DNA of 64,000 nucleotides. It comes from Spirochaetia bacterium (GTDB lineage: Bacteria; Spirochaetota; Spirochaetia; Treponematales; Breznakiellaceae). The DNA is taken from NCBI GenBank assembly GCA_026002045.1, contig BOAV01000002.1:1-64000 (forward strand), given 5' to 3'. The position numbers and the translations under genes were made by a program. Shown piece by piece: positions 44,279-52,910 of the stretch (position 1 is its first letter; the number at the start of each line of letters is the position of its first letter). Below the pieces are notes generated by a model. That model had not been told where the DNA came from and did no database searches. It saw only the letters and a program-made list of their open reading frames with translations.

Positions 44279-47200
44279 ATGAATCAATATATCTCCGAAA
44301 TTGATAAAATTTACCGTTCCGGAAACGGCACCGAGCACAGTTACCGCTCTGCCTTAAAAACTCTGTTTGAAAATATCACCAAGGGCCTGGTCATCACCAA
44401 CGAACCAAAACGGATAGTCTGCGGAGCTCCCGATTACATTATCACCCGTGACGATATCCCGGTTGGATATATTGAGGCAAAGGACATTACCGTCGGCCTG
44501 AACAGCAAACTGAACCGGGAGCAGTTTGATCGTTACAAACAATCCCTCGGCAATCTCATAATCACGGACTACCTCACATTCCAGCTTTTCAGGGACGGTG
44601 AATTGGCGGCGTCCGTTTCCATCGCCAAAGAAAACGGCGGCGGCATAAGTCCCGATAAAACCCAATTCACCGCTTTTACTGAACTGGTGGAACAGTTTGT
44701 CGGCTACCGGGGAAAAAGCATATACCAGTCAGAGCAGCTTGCCAAAATGATGGCGGCCAAGGCGAAATTGCTTGCGCACAGTATTGAAAAGGCGTTAGCC
44801 GAGAAAACATCGGAAGACGATACCCTCTCCGGTCAGTTGGAAGGTTTCCGAAAAGTACTCATCCACGATTTGAGCGAAACTGACTTTGCTGATATTTACG
44901 CCCAGACCCTCGCCTATGGAATGTTTGCCGCCCGGCTTAATGATCGCAGTGATACTGTTTTTAACCGGGTACAAGCCGCCCATCTTATTCCCCTGTCAAA
45001 TCCCTTTCTCCGCAAATTTTTTCAGTATATCGCCGGGTTTGATTTGGACGACCGTATCCGCTGGATAGTGGACGCGCTGGCGGATCTTTTTAACTGTGTC
45101 GCTGTCGATGAACTACTCAAGGAATTTGCCAGGACCAATCAGGACCCCTACATCCATTTTTACGAAACCTTTCTTGCCGAGTATGATCCAAAACTCCGGG
45201 AAAGCCGGGGCGTGTATTATACCCCGCTGCCGGTGGTGCAGTTTATCGTCCGGGCGGTAGATGATATTTTACAAAAGGAATTTAAGCTCCCCCAGGGTCT
45301 GGCGGACAATTCAAAGATAAAACGAAAGGTAACCCGGAGCGATGGCACAACAAAATCAATAGAATTACACAAGGTTCAAATCCTCGATCCTGCTACCGGA
45401 ACCGGCACCTTTTTAGCCGAAGTGATCAACAAGATATACGAAGGGTTTGCAAAACAGCAGGGCATGTGGACCAACTATTGCGCCGAACATCTCATCCCCC
45501 GGCTTAACGGTTTTGAAATTCTCATGGCCTCTTATGCGATGGCCCATTTCAAGCTTGATATGACTTTGAAGGAAACCGGGTATCATGGTGAGGACAATTC
45601 GCGCCTTCGGGTGTATTTGACCAACAGCCTTGAGGAGCCGCCTAAGGAAATACTGGAACTACCCTTTGCCCAATGGCTGGGTGACGAGGCGGCAGAGGCA
45701 AATAAAATTAAAAGGGATACCCCGGTAATGGTGGTTTTGGGGAATCCGCCGTATAGTGTAAGCAGTCAGAACAAGGGCGGTTGGATACAACATCTATTAG
45801 AGGATTATAAAAAAGACTTAAATGAACAGAATATTCAGCCGCTTTCCGATGATTATATAAAGTTTATTCGTTACGGACAGTATCTTATAGATAGAAACAG
45901 TACAGGTGTGTTGGCATACATATCAAATAGCAGTTTTACTGATGGGCTTATTCATCGCCGGATGCGAAAAGCATTGTTGGAAACATTCGATAGAATTTAT
46001 ATTCTTGATTTACATGGCAGTTCAAAAAAGAAAGAGACCGCACCGGACGGCGGTAAAGATGAAAATGTGTTTGATATTCAACAAGGTGTAAGCATAAACC
46101 TGTTTATTAAAACCGGACAGAAAAAGAAGGATGAACCGGCCAAAGTTTTGCATTTTGACCTGTATGGTAAACGGGAAGAAAAATACCGATTTCTGCAGGA
46201 GAATTCACTTTCTACTGTTAAATGGAAAGAACTCCTTCCGCAAGAACTACAATATTTTTTCGTAACAAAAGATTTTGGCAATCAGGAGGAATATGATAAG
46301 GGTTTCAAAGTTCAAGATTTATTTCCGGTTAATTCAGACGGAATAGTGACCGCAAGGGATGATTTTACCATACATGATACTGAACAAACTGTAAAAGATA
46401 CTATTAATGAGTTTTTAACTCTTGATGATGAGTCTGCCCGGATACGTTTTAATTTAGGGAAAGATGTTCGGGACTGGAGTGTTGCCGGTGCAAGAAAGGA
46501 TTTAACGCAAAAACCGGATTTTTCAAAAATAATTAAAATAAATTATCGTCCATTTGATATACGATATACATATTATACAGAGCATTCAAGTGGTTTTCAT
46601 TGCACTCCACGCGGGAATGTTATGAGGCATTTCTTGCCTTCTGATAATGTGGGGCTGATACTTGGCCGACAAGGACAAGTTGTGGGATCCATGTTATGGA
46701 ATTTAATATTCATAACATCTAGAATATCAGATAAAAATATTTATTATAGGGGCGGCTGTATAGTTTGTCCCCTCTACCGTTACCCCGAAAAAGACGCCTT
46801 GGACCACGACGAAAATCGCCGGCCAAACCTTGACATGAAAATTGTTAACGAGATAGCCGCAAAAATCGCCCTTCGTTTTACCGCGGAAAAAGAACCGCCC
46901 CTCACGGAGAAGCTCAAACAAGCGCAGAATCTTGTCCTCGATCCCAATGCCTATCTTGGGAAATACGAAATCGACGGAAGGCCCAAAGAAAATGCGGCTT
47001 CCATAACGGCATATCTTAAACAGATGGCAAAAACAGTAACGTTGGAAAACGCCGATGTCAGGGGACCAATCGTTCTTTCTGCGAATGGCATTAGTAAAAT
47101 CACATCCTTCGGTATGACCAATGCCGTATACATGAAAATCATAGCGCATATCCCGGCAATGCTGAAAAACGCGATCCTTGTTTATACACAAAAACCGGAC

Positions 47201-47965
47201 AAGCCGCATTCACATTATCGCACATACAAGCATCTTGTCGTTGGAATAAAAATAGACGGTGAATACTACACGATACGGATTGTGTTAGGCGAAAGCAACG
47301 GCCTTTGGTATTATACCAATATAGTAAGCAAAATAGAAAAAGGAACCCTTTTGGAGGCTTGCCAAGAATCAAACTTGGGGCGCCAAAAGAATTCCTTTCC
47401 CTATATAAACGATACCAAACTTCCTTCCATTTTGCAAGGGATTTTTGCAAAAAATCCTGATTTTTTTTCACCGCAGCCCAGCTTTTCTCCCATAGACCTG
47501 CTTGATTACATCTACGCCGTACTTCACAGCCCCGCATACCGGGAAAGATACCGTGAATTCCTCAAAATAGATTTTCCCCGTGTGCCCTATCCGTCTGACG
47601 CCGCTTCCTTCCGTGCTTTGGCGGGTCTTGGAGCGAAACTCCGCAACATCCACCTCCTTGAAGGATTGAAAAGTTCCGATACATTAGCCACCTACCCTAT
47701 AGAAGGGACAAACCAGATAGACAAACTTAACTATCTGGATGAAAAAGTATGGATTAACAAGACGCAGTACTTTGATGATGTGCCGCCTGAAGTTTGGGAG
47801 TTTTATATCGGCGGGTATCAGCCTGCGCAGAAGTGGCTGAAGGATAGGAAGGAACGGGTTCTAAACTATGACGATATTCAGCATTATCAGAAGATTGTTG
47901 TGGCGTTACAGGGGACGATTGAAGTGCAGAGGGAGATTGATATTGCCGGTGCTGGGAATTTGTGA
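44279..47965 (+). CDS. Single-chain restriction-modification enzyme with an inserted BECR-like domain
   Basis: The 1228-residue protein joins nuclease and methyltransferase in one chain (type ISP/IIG style). The N-terminal PD-(D/E)xK nuclease is visible as 'GAPDYIITRDDIPVGYIEAKD' (~42-62). The N6-adenine methyltransferase core has motif I 'LDPATGTGTFLAEVI' (~370) and motif IV 'VVLGNPPYSVSS' (~485). The target-recognition region is ~490-830, followed by the family tail 'SPIDLLDYIYAVLHSP' (~1068). Between 'LRFTAEKE' (~870) and this tail, where relatives have only a short link, lie about 190 extra residues. They contain 'IVLSANGISKITSFGM', 'KIIAHIPAMLKNAILV' and 'NGLWYYTNIVSKIEKGTL', an LPD3/PBECR-like domain. 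DNA of the recognition region (about 45770-46750) is AT-richer than its flanks. Confidence 0.85.
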   Translation: MNQYISEIDKIYRSGNGTEHSYRSALKTLFENITKGLVITNEPKRIVCGAPDYIITRDDIPVGYIEAKDITVGLNSKLNREQFDRYKQSLGNLIITDYLTFQLFRDGELAASVSIAKENGGGISPDKTQFTAFTELVEQFVGYRGKSIYQSEQLAKMMAAKAKLLAHSIEKALAEKTSEDDTLSGQLEGFRKVLIHDLSETDFADIYAQTLAYGMFAARLNDRSDTVFNRVQAAHLIPLSNPFLRKFFQYIAGFDLDDRIRWIVDALADLFNCVAVDELLKEFARTNQDPYIHFYETFLAEYDPKLRESRGVYYTPLPVVQFIVRAVDDILQKEFKLPQGLADNSKIKRKVTRSDGTTKSIELHKVQILDPATGTGTFLAEVINKIYEGFAKQQGMWTNYCAEHLIPRLNGFEILMASYAMAHFKLDMTLKETGYHGEDNSRLRVYLTNSLEEPPKEILELPFAQWLGDEAAEANKIKRDTPVMVVLGNPPYSVSSQNKGGWIQHLLEDYKKDLNEQNIQPLSDDYIKFIRYGQYLIDRNSTGVLAYISNSSFTDGLIHRRMRKALLETFDRIYILDLHGSSKKKETAPDGGKDENVFDIQQGVSINLFIKTGQKKKDEPAKVLHFDLYGKREEKYRFLQENSLSTVKWKELLPQELQYFFVTKDFGNQEEYDKGFKVQDLFPVNSDGIVTARDDFTIHDTEQTVKDTINEFLTLDDESARIRFNLGKDVRDWSVAGARKDLTQKPDFSKIIKINYRPFDIRYTYYTEHSSGFHCTPRGNVMRHFLPSDNVGLILGRQGQVVGSMLWNLIFITSRISDKNIYYRGGCIVCPLYRYPEKDALDHDENRRPNLDMKIVNEIAAKIALRFTAEKEPPLTEKLKQAQNLVLDPNAYLGKYEIDGRPKENAASITAYLKQMAKTVTLENADVRGPIVLSANGISKITSFGMTNAVYMKIIAHIPAMLKNAILVYTQKPDKPHSHYRTYKHLVVGIKIDGEYYTIRIVLGESNGLWYYTNIVSKIEKGTLLEACQESNLGRQKNSFPYINDTKLPSILQGIFAKNPDFFSPQPSFSPIDLLDYIYAVLHSPAYRERYREFLKIDFPRVPYPSDAASFRALAGLGAKLRNIHLLEGLKSSDTLATYPIEGTNQIDKLNYLDEKVWINKTQYFDDVPPEVWEFYIGGYQPAQKWLKDRKERVLNYDDIQHYQKIVVALQGTIEVQREIDIAGAGNL

Positions 47966-48000
47966 TAGGATGTGAGTAAGTTAGGAGTAATTGCTAAAGC

Positions 48001-49617
48001 ATGAAAATAAAACAGGTAGAATTAACTAAATTCAAACGGTTTACACATCTGACTATTTCAGAAATACCCGCTTCGGCTAAATTAGTTGTTCTTATTGGTC
48101 CAAATGGATGTGGAAAAACCTCTCTTTTTGAAGCATTTAATCATTGGTATCAACTTTCTGGATTTGGAATGCCTGGGGTACAAGACTATTTTGAAAAAAA
48201 GCTAGATTCTGTATCAACTGCCAATAATGCATGGTATAATAATAAAGTTCAGTTATCTTTTCATAATTATGTTCATAATCCTAATCAACAAGCAATGTTA
48301 AAAGGTAAATTTTATTTCAGGAGTGCATATAGAAATGAAGCTGATTTTAATATTTCTCAGCTTAAAAAACAGAATGATCCGACACAAAGTGTTCATTTAG
48401 CTAATCTTATGTTAAACGATCAGACTGTGTCGGAAAATTATCAACGACTTGTTGCGAAAACTCTGGCAGGAGTATATGATAATGGAAATAACCAAAAAAC
48501 AGTACAAGCATTGAGAGAAGAAATAATTGGAAAAATACAAACTTCTCTTTCAAATATATTTGATGATTTAAATCTCAGTTCAATAGGTGACCCATTACAA
48601 AATGGCAGTTTTTATTTTAAAAAAGGTAATTCTGTAGACTTTCATTACAAGAATTTATCGGCCGGAGAAAAATCAGTATTCGATTTAATTTTAGATATGA
48701 TTATAAAGTCTGCCTATTTCGATGATGCGGTATACTGTATTGATGAGCCAGAAGTACATATGCATACGAGATTACAAGGGAAGGTCCTGGGCGAACTTTA
48801 TAATCTTACACCGGCTAATTCGCAATTATGGGTATCAACGCATTCAATTGGTATGTTTAAAGAGGCCGAATCTCTGGAAAGGATACATCCGGGTTCTGTT
48901 GTATTTCTTGATTTTGATAATTGTGATTTTGATAACGATGAGATAATTAAACCAACAAAAATAAACAAGGCTATTTTAGAAAAATTTTACGATTTAGCTT
49001 TTGGTGATTTTGCTGGATTAATGGTACCCTCTAAAATTATTTTTTGTGAAGGTACAGACAAAGGGCGAAGATATAAAAATTTTGATGCACAAATATATAG
49101 TATAATATTTACCGATAAATACCCTGATGCAAAATTTATATCATTGGGATCGTGTAGCGAGCTAGAAGCTATTGATACAAATGCTGTAGGTAGCGTAATT
49201 ACAAGCATAATAAATTGTTCAGAGATTGTTAAATTAGTTGATAGGGATGATAGGAGCGATGCCCAAGTACAAGAGTTGGTCGAAAAAGGAATTAAGGTAA
49301 CAACCAAAAGAAACATTGAAAGTTATTTGTTGGATGATGTTGTTATCGCTAAACTATGTAATTCTATAGGGAAGCCGGAATTAACGACACAGTGTATTAC
49401 AGTTAAACAACAAGCGTTGGTAAGTAGTATAGGTCGTGGTAATCCCCCAGATGATTATAAATCAGCAAGTGGAGATGTTTACGTTGGAATTAAACAATTA
49501 CTTCAATTAACTCAGTGTGGCGATAATAAATGTGCTTTTTTTAGAGATACAGTTGCACCGTTGATAACTGAAGATATGGATATATACAGAGAATTGGAAC
49601 AAGAAATATTTTTATGA
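48001..49617 (+). CDS. OLD-like ATPase/TOPRIM nuclease
   Basis: The 538-residue protein has an ABC-type ATPase: Walker A 'VVLIGPNGCGKTSLFEAF' (~30-47), signature 'LSAGEKSVFDLILDM', Walker B 'AVYCIDEPEVHMHTRLQ' and switch 'LWVSTHSIG'. A TOPRIM-like domain follows, with 'KIIFCEGTDKGRR' (metal Glu) and 'IVKLVDRDDRSD' (DxD). This arrangement is that of OLD nucleases and of GajA in Gabija, but no UvrD-like GajB gene is present. Strongly AT-rich, unlike its neighbours. It starts 35 nt after the restriction enzyme, with AGGAG about 15 nt upstream, and probably cooperates in phage defence. Confidence 0.85.
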   Translation: MKIKQVELTKFKRFTHLTISEIPASAKLVVLIGPNGCGKTSLFEAFNHWYQLSGFGMPGVQDYFEKKLDSVSTANNAWYNNKVQLSFHNYVHNPNQQAMLKGKFYFRSAYRNEADFNISQLKKQNDPTQSVHLANLMLNDQTVSENYQRLVAKTLAGVYDNGNNQKTVQALREEIIGKIQTSLSNIFDDLNLSSIGDPLQNGSFYFKKGNSVDFHYKNLSAGEKSVFDLILDMIIKSAYFDDAVYCIDEPEVHMHTRLQGKVLGELYNLTPANSQLWVSTHSIGMFKEAESLERIHPGSVVFLDFDNCDFDNDEIIKPTKINKAILEKFYDLAFGDFAGLMVPSKIIFCEGTDKGRRYKNFDAQIYSIIFTDKYPDAKFISLGSCSELEAIDTNAVGSVITSIINCSEIVKLVDRDDRSDAQVQELVEKGIKVTTKRNIESYLLDDVVIAKLCNSIGKPELTTQCITVKQQALVSSIGRGNPPDDYKSASGDVYVGIKQLLQLTQCGDNKCAFFRDTVAPLITEDMDIYRELEQEIFL

Positions 49618-49651
49618 ACATAAAGATGCATGAAGATAAGATTAAATCTTC

Positions 49652-49680
49652 TTGAATTCATCTAGTTAATATAGTATAAT
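49652..49680 (+). promoter_or_regulatory. Promoter of the toxin-antitoxin pair
   Basis: TTGAAT (49652-49657), a 17-nt spacer and a perfect TATAAT (49675-49680) precede the antitoxin start by 17 nt. AGGGG serves as ribosome site. Confidence 0.75.
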
Positions 49681-49697
49681 TTTTTAGGGGTATTTTT

Positions 49698-49910
49698 ATG
49701 GGAACACTGGAAATCATGGAAAGAATCAATGAATTACCCTCGGATCAACGGATGCTTATTGCAGAAAAAATTATTCATTCTGTCCGCAAAGAAGAAACGA
49801 AATCGCAATTGAAGCTGGTGGCCGAAAGACTGTGTGCTGACTATAAAAATGATAAAGAACTGACCATCTTTACCCAGCTTGACGGGGAGGACTTCTATGA
49901 AACAAGGTGA
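49698..49910 (+). CDS. Antitoxin of a MazF/PemK module
   Basis: The 70-residue protein begins 'MGTLEIMERINELPSDQRML', a helical N-terminus like addiction-module antitoxins, then 'LIAEKIIHSVRKEE' and an acidic tail, 'LTIFTQLDGEDFYETR'. It overlaps the MazF-like frame by 14 nt, as is usual for such pairs. Because the toxin is truncated, the antitoxin may be a remnant. AGGGG lies 10 nt upstream of the ATG. Confidence 0.75.
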   Translation: MGTLEIMERINELPSDQRMLIAEKIIHSVRKEETKSQLKLVAERLCADYKNDKELTIFTQLDGEDFYETR

Positions 49911-50043
49911 AGTCTGGAAAGTAGAACTGGACCCCACAATAGGTGCTGAAATAAAGAAAACCCGTCCTGCGGTGATAATTAATGATGATGATATGGGGGC
50001 TTTGCCATTAAAACTAATCGTTCCTATTGTACAGAAGTTATAG
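49897..50043 (+). pseudogene. MazF/PemK-type toxin, truncated
   Basis: The frame gives MKQGEVWKVELDPTIGAEIK then KTRPAVIINDDDMGALPL, KLIVPIVQKL and a stop. This is the start of the MazF/PemK ribonuclease (GEVW...G.E..K.RPavII..d), which normally runs about 110 residues; only 48 remain. The later strands and conserved C-terminal residues are absent, so activity is unlikely. The break lies at the right edge of the AT-rich island, next to the end of recG, so island loss or insertion probably removed the rest. Confidence 0.85.
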
Positions 50044-50080
50044 GGGCGGATTTAGGACAAACGAAAATTAATTGATAGCC

Positions 50081-52306
50081 TCACACCCCCACCCCTCCAA
50101 AGGGCGCCGCCCTTTCCAGCACCTCCGCGATGCAGCGGTTCTCCGGCCGTAACAGGCCGGGATCTGCTTCGAGGATGGCGAAGGCATCGGCGCGGGCACG
50201 CTCAAGTTCCGCCGCGTCGCGGATGGGGTTGGCAAGGCCCAGGCTGAGGTAGCCTGACTGCTCAATGCCGGCGATCTGGCCGGGGCCCCGGATCTTGAGG
50301 TCCTCCTCGGCAATGACAAAGCCGTCGTTGCTTTCCAGCATCACCTTGAGCCGGGCCTGCCAGTCCTCGATGTTTTCCCCGGTGGGGAGGGGGCCTTCGG
50401 GATCGGAGTAGACCAGAAAACAGTAGGACTGCTGTTCGCCCCGGCCCACCCGGCCCCGAAGCTGGTGGAGGGCGGAAAGGCCGAAGCGCTCGGCGTGTTC
50501 GATCACCATGCAGGTGGCGTTGGGCACGTCTACCCCTACTTCCACCACGCTGGTGGCGACCAGGAGCCGTATCTCGCCCCGGCGGAAAGCGTCCATGGTC
50601 TGCCGCTTTTCCTCTTCATCAAGCCGTGAATGGACCAGGGCCGTTTTGTATTGGGGGAACACCTCGCGGGCAAGGCGATCCGCCATGGACTCGGCGTCTT
50701 TCAGGTCCGCAGTGCGGCCCCCGGCCTCGCTGGCCTCGATTAACGGATAGACAAAATAGGCCTGCCGCCCGGCAGCAAGCTCTTTGCGGACGAAGCCGTA
50801 AACCTTATCCTCGTTGGCCTCCTTGGCCAGGTGGGTCTTGATGGGCTTCCTTCCGGGGGGCAGGTCCCGGATAAGCGACACATCCAGGTCGCCGAAAACC
50901 GTGAGCGCCAGGGTGCGGGGGATGGGGGTGGCGCTCATCATCAAAAGGCCGGGGTGGTCCCCCTTTGCCATGATGAGGGAACGCTGGGTGACCCCGAAGC
51001 GGTGCTGCTCGTCCACCACTGCAAGCCGCAGGTCGTGGTAGACCACATCCTGGGAAAACAGGGCGTGGGTCCCCAGGGCAATGTCGATTTCCCCGGCGGC
51101 AAGGCGCTTGAGCAGTTCCTTGCGCCCGGCGGCTTTGATGTTCCCGGTTAAAAAGCTTAAGCGAATCCCGATGGGTTCCAAAAGTCGGGCGGCGTTTTCC
51201 GCATGCTGACGGGCAAGCAGTTCCGTGGGGGCCATGATCGCCGCCTGCCCACCGCTTTCCACCGCCTTGAGCGCCGCGAGAAAAGACACCAGGGTCTTCC
51301 CGGAACCCACATCTCCCTGGAGCAACCGCGCCATGGGCCAGGGGCTGTCCATGTCCGAATTGATTTCGGCAATCGCCCCGGTTTGGCCCGCGGTGAGGGA
51401 GAAGGGGAGGCGTTCAATGAGGCGCTGCTGTAATGGGGTAAACGAGGCATCATTGACGGCTAAGGCGTTATTTATTAAGTTTTTATCCAGGTCAGGGGCT
51501 TTTCCCTGAAGCGGCACTTGTGCTGCCGAGGTGGTCTTGGTAGCTCCTGGCCTTCGCCGCTCCAGTGCCCGCCGCCCAATGATCACCTCAAGATAAAAAA
51601 GTTCCCCATAGACAAGGGTTTTCTGGGCCAGGTTCAGTTCCGCCATGGACGCGGGGAAGTGGATCGCCCTGACGGCCTGAGATTTGGGGAGCAGGCCGTC
51701 CCGTTCGATGATTGCCTGGGGAAGTTCCTCTTCAATGGAAGCTCCGTACTGGATCAATGCCTGTTTGACAAAGCGGCGGACCTGATTCACGGTGAGCCCG
51801 GCGGAAAGGGGGTAGACCGGGATGATGCTGCCCGATCTGCCGCTGGAGCCGGTTCCCGATGCCGCCGCGCCGTCCTCCGTCGGGCCGGAGCCGACCCCAA
51901 GGGGTTCCGTCTCAAATTCGGAGCACTGGAGCTCGCCGTACTTGTAATGGAAATGGCGGCCCCAGAGCTGATACCGGTTTCCCACCACAAGCTGCTTTTC
52001 CAGCCAGGGCCGGTTAAAACAGACCAGCACCGCCCGGCCCGTGTCATCCTCCACATGGACCTTGAGGGTCCGCATCCGGCCAAAGCCGATCCAGTCGTGG
52101 GCAAGGACGGTGATCACGGTACAGATCGCGGGAAAGCGGGAAAAATCCTTAAGGGGGACGCTGCGGCTCCGGTCTTCCCAGTCACGGGGGTAATGGCCGA
52201 GGAGGTCCGCTACGGTACAAAGCCCCGCCTTGATAAAAGGCTCGGCCTTTTTGTCCTTGAGCCCGTTTATGCTGGTGATAGGCTGGTCAAGTTCCCGGAG
52301 AAACAT
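50081..52306 (-). CDS. recG: ATP-dependent DNA helicase RecG
   Basis: RecG reverses stalled forks and processes Holliday junctions. The 741-residue protein has the N-terminal wedge/OB region ('INGLKDKKAEPFIKAGLCTVADLL', 'GRHFHYKYGELQ'). The helicase domains show motif I 'LLQGDVGSGKTLVSFLAAL', motif II 'LAVVDEQHRFGVTQR', motif III 'MMSATPIPRTLAL' and motif VI 'HQLRGRVGRGEQQSYCFL'. The length is within the family range. It lies 15 nt downstream of yggT, and dnaE-yggT-recG form one minus-strand operon. Confidence 0.97.
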   Translation of the reverse strand: MFLRELDQPITSINGLKDKKAEPFIKAGLCTVADLLGHYPRDWEDRSRSVPLKDFSRFPAICTVITVLAHDWIGFGRMRTLKVHVEDDTGRAVLVCFNRPWLEKQLVVGNRYQLWGRHFHYKYGELQCSEFETEPLGVGSGPTEDGAAASGTGSSGRSGSIIPVYPLSAGLTVNQVRRFVKQALIQYGASIEEELPQAIIERDGLLPKSQAVRAIHFPASMAELNLAQKTLVYGELFYLEVIIGRRALERRRPGATKTTSAAQVPLQGKAPDLDKNLINNALAVNDASFTPLQQRLIERLPFSLTAGQTGAIAEINSDMDSPWPMARLLQGDVGSGKTLVSFLAALKAVESGGQAAIMAPTELLARQHAENAARLLEPIGIRLSFLTGNIKAAGRKELLKRLAAGEIDIALGTHALFSQDVVYHDLRLAVVDEQHRFGVTQRSLIMAKGDHPGLLMMSATPIPRTLALTVFGDLDVSLIRDLPPGRKPIKTHLAKEANEDKVYGFVRKELAAGRQAYFVYPLIEASEAGGRTADLKDAESMADRLAREVFPQYKTALVHSRLDEEEKRQTMDAFRRGEIRLLVATSVVEVGVDVPNATCMVIEHAERFGLSALHQLRGRVGRGEQQSYCFLVYSDPEGPLPTGENIEDWQARLKVMLESNDGFVIAEEDLKIRGPGQIAGIEQSGYLSLGLANPIRDAAELERARADAFAILEADPGLLRPENRCIAEVLERAAPFGGVGV

Positions 52307-52321
52307 GCGTCGCTTCGCCGC

Positions 52322-52909
52322 TTAAATGGGCAGCCGTACCAGCAGGGGCGTCACTTTGCCGATTGCGAATCCCCCCACGGCCATGAGGGCCAGTAAAATC
52401 ACGATGGAAAGGATGATCCCCGAACGATAATTGACGATCCGGCTGCGGAAGAAGAACCGGGTGATGCGGTACAGCACGGGCTGGGAAATGCTGTCGATGA
52501 TCCGCCAGAAGGGGCTGTAGATGTTCTGGTTGCTGAGGTAGGCGATGAGCCGCAGTCCCAGGATTACCGCAAAAAAGCCCAGGATGAAGGACGCCGCCGA
52601 CCAGAGTGACGAGACGGCAATCCCCAGCACGAGCCCCAGGCTGATGAATCCGGACCGGGCGACAATGCTGAACACATTCTGGGCCAGGGACAGGGCCGCC
52701 ATTGCCGCGATGGGGCTTAGGTCGATAAAGCCGGTCCGCAGAATGGGAAAACGGCTCCACCAGGCAAGATAGGGGTCGGTGATGCGGGAAAGGATTTCCA
52801 CGGGCCTGCCGAAACGGGCCCCGCTGAACCAGGTAAACATGACCCGGATAAATATGAGGAGCATGTAAACGCTGGCCAGGCTCCCCAAGATACTCATGAT
52901 TTTTTGCAT
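52322..52909 (-). CDS. YggT family membrane protein
   Basis: The 195-residue protein has about five hydrophobic segments and two YggT units. The first, 'MLLIFIRVMFTWFSG' with 'ILSRITDPYLAWWSRFPI', and the second, 'NIYSPFWRIIDSISQPVLYR', both show the conserved 'i.dP.L...r' type turn. The start at 52909 follows GGCGGG, and the ATG overlaps the dnaE stop region. YggT proteins are thought to help osmotic tolerance or septal functions, but the biochemical role is unsettled. Confidence 0.85.
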   Translation of the reverse strand: MQKIMSILGSLASVYMLLIFIRVMFTWFSGARFGRPVEILSRITDPYLAWWSRFPILRTGFIDLSPIAAMAALSLAQNVFSIVARSGFISLGLVLGIAVSSLWSAASFILGFFAVILGLRLIAYLSNQNIYSPFWRIIDSISQPVLYRITRFFFRSRIVNYRSGIILSIVILLALMAVGGFAIGKVTPLLVRLPI

Positions 52910-52910
52910 G

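Noticed and set aside
48001..49617. Complete Gabija system
   Set aside because: Only the GajA-like ATPase/TOPRIM protein is present; no UvrD-like GajB is adjacent.
49900..50100. Copy of the tRNA-fMet 3' end at the right edge of the defence island
   Set aside because: No match of useful length was seen, so tRNA-targeted integration of that island is not claimed.
51518..52396. Open frame of 292 codons opposite recG
   Set aside because: It is antisense to conserved RecG motifs and has no independent support.
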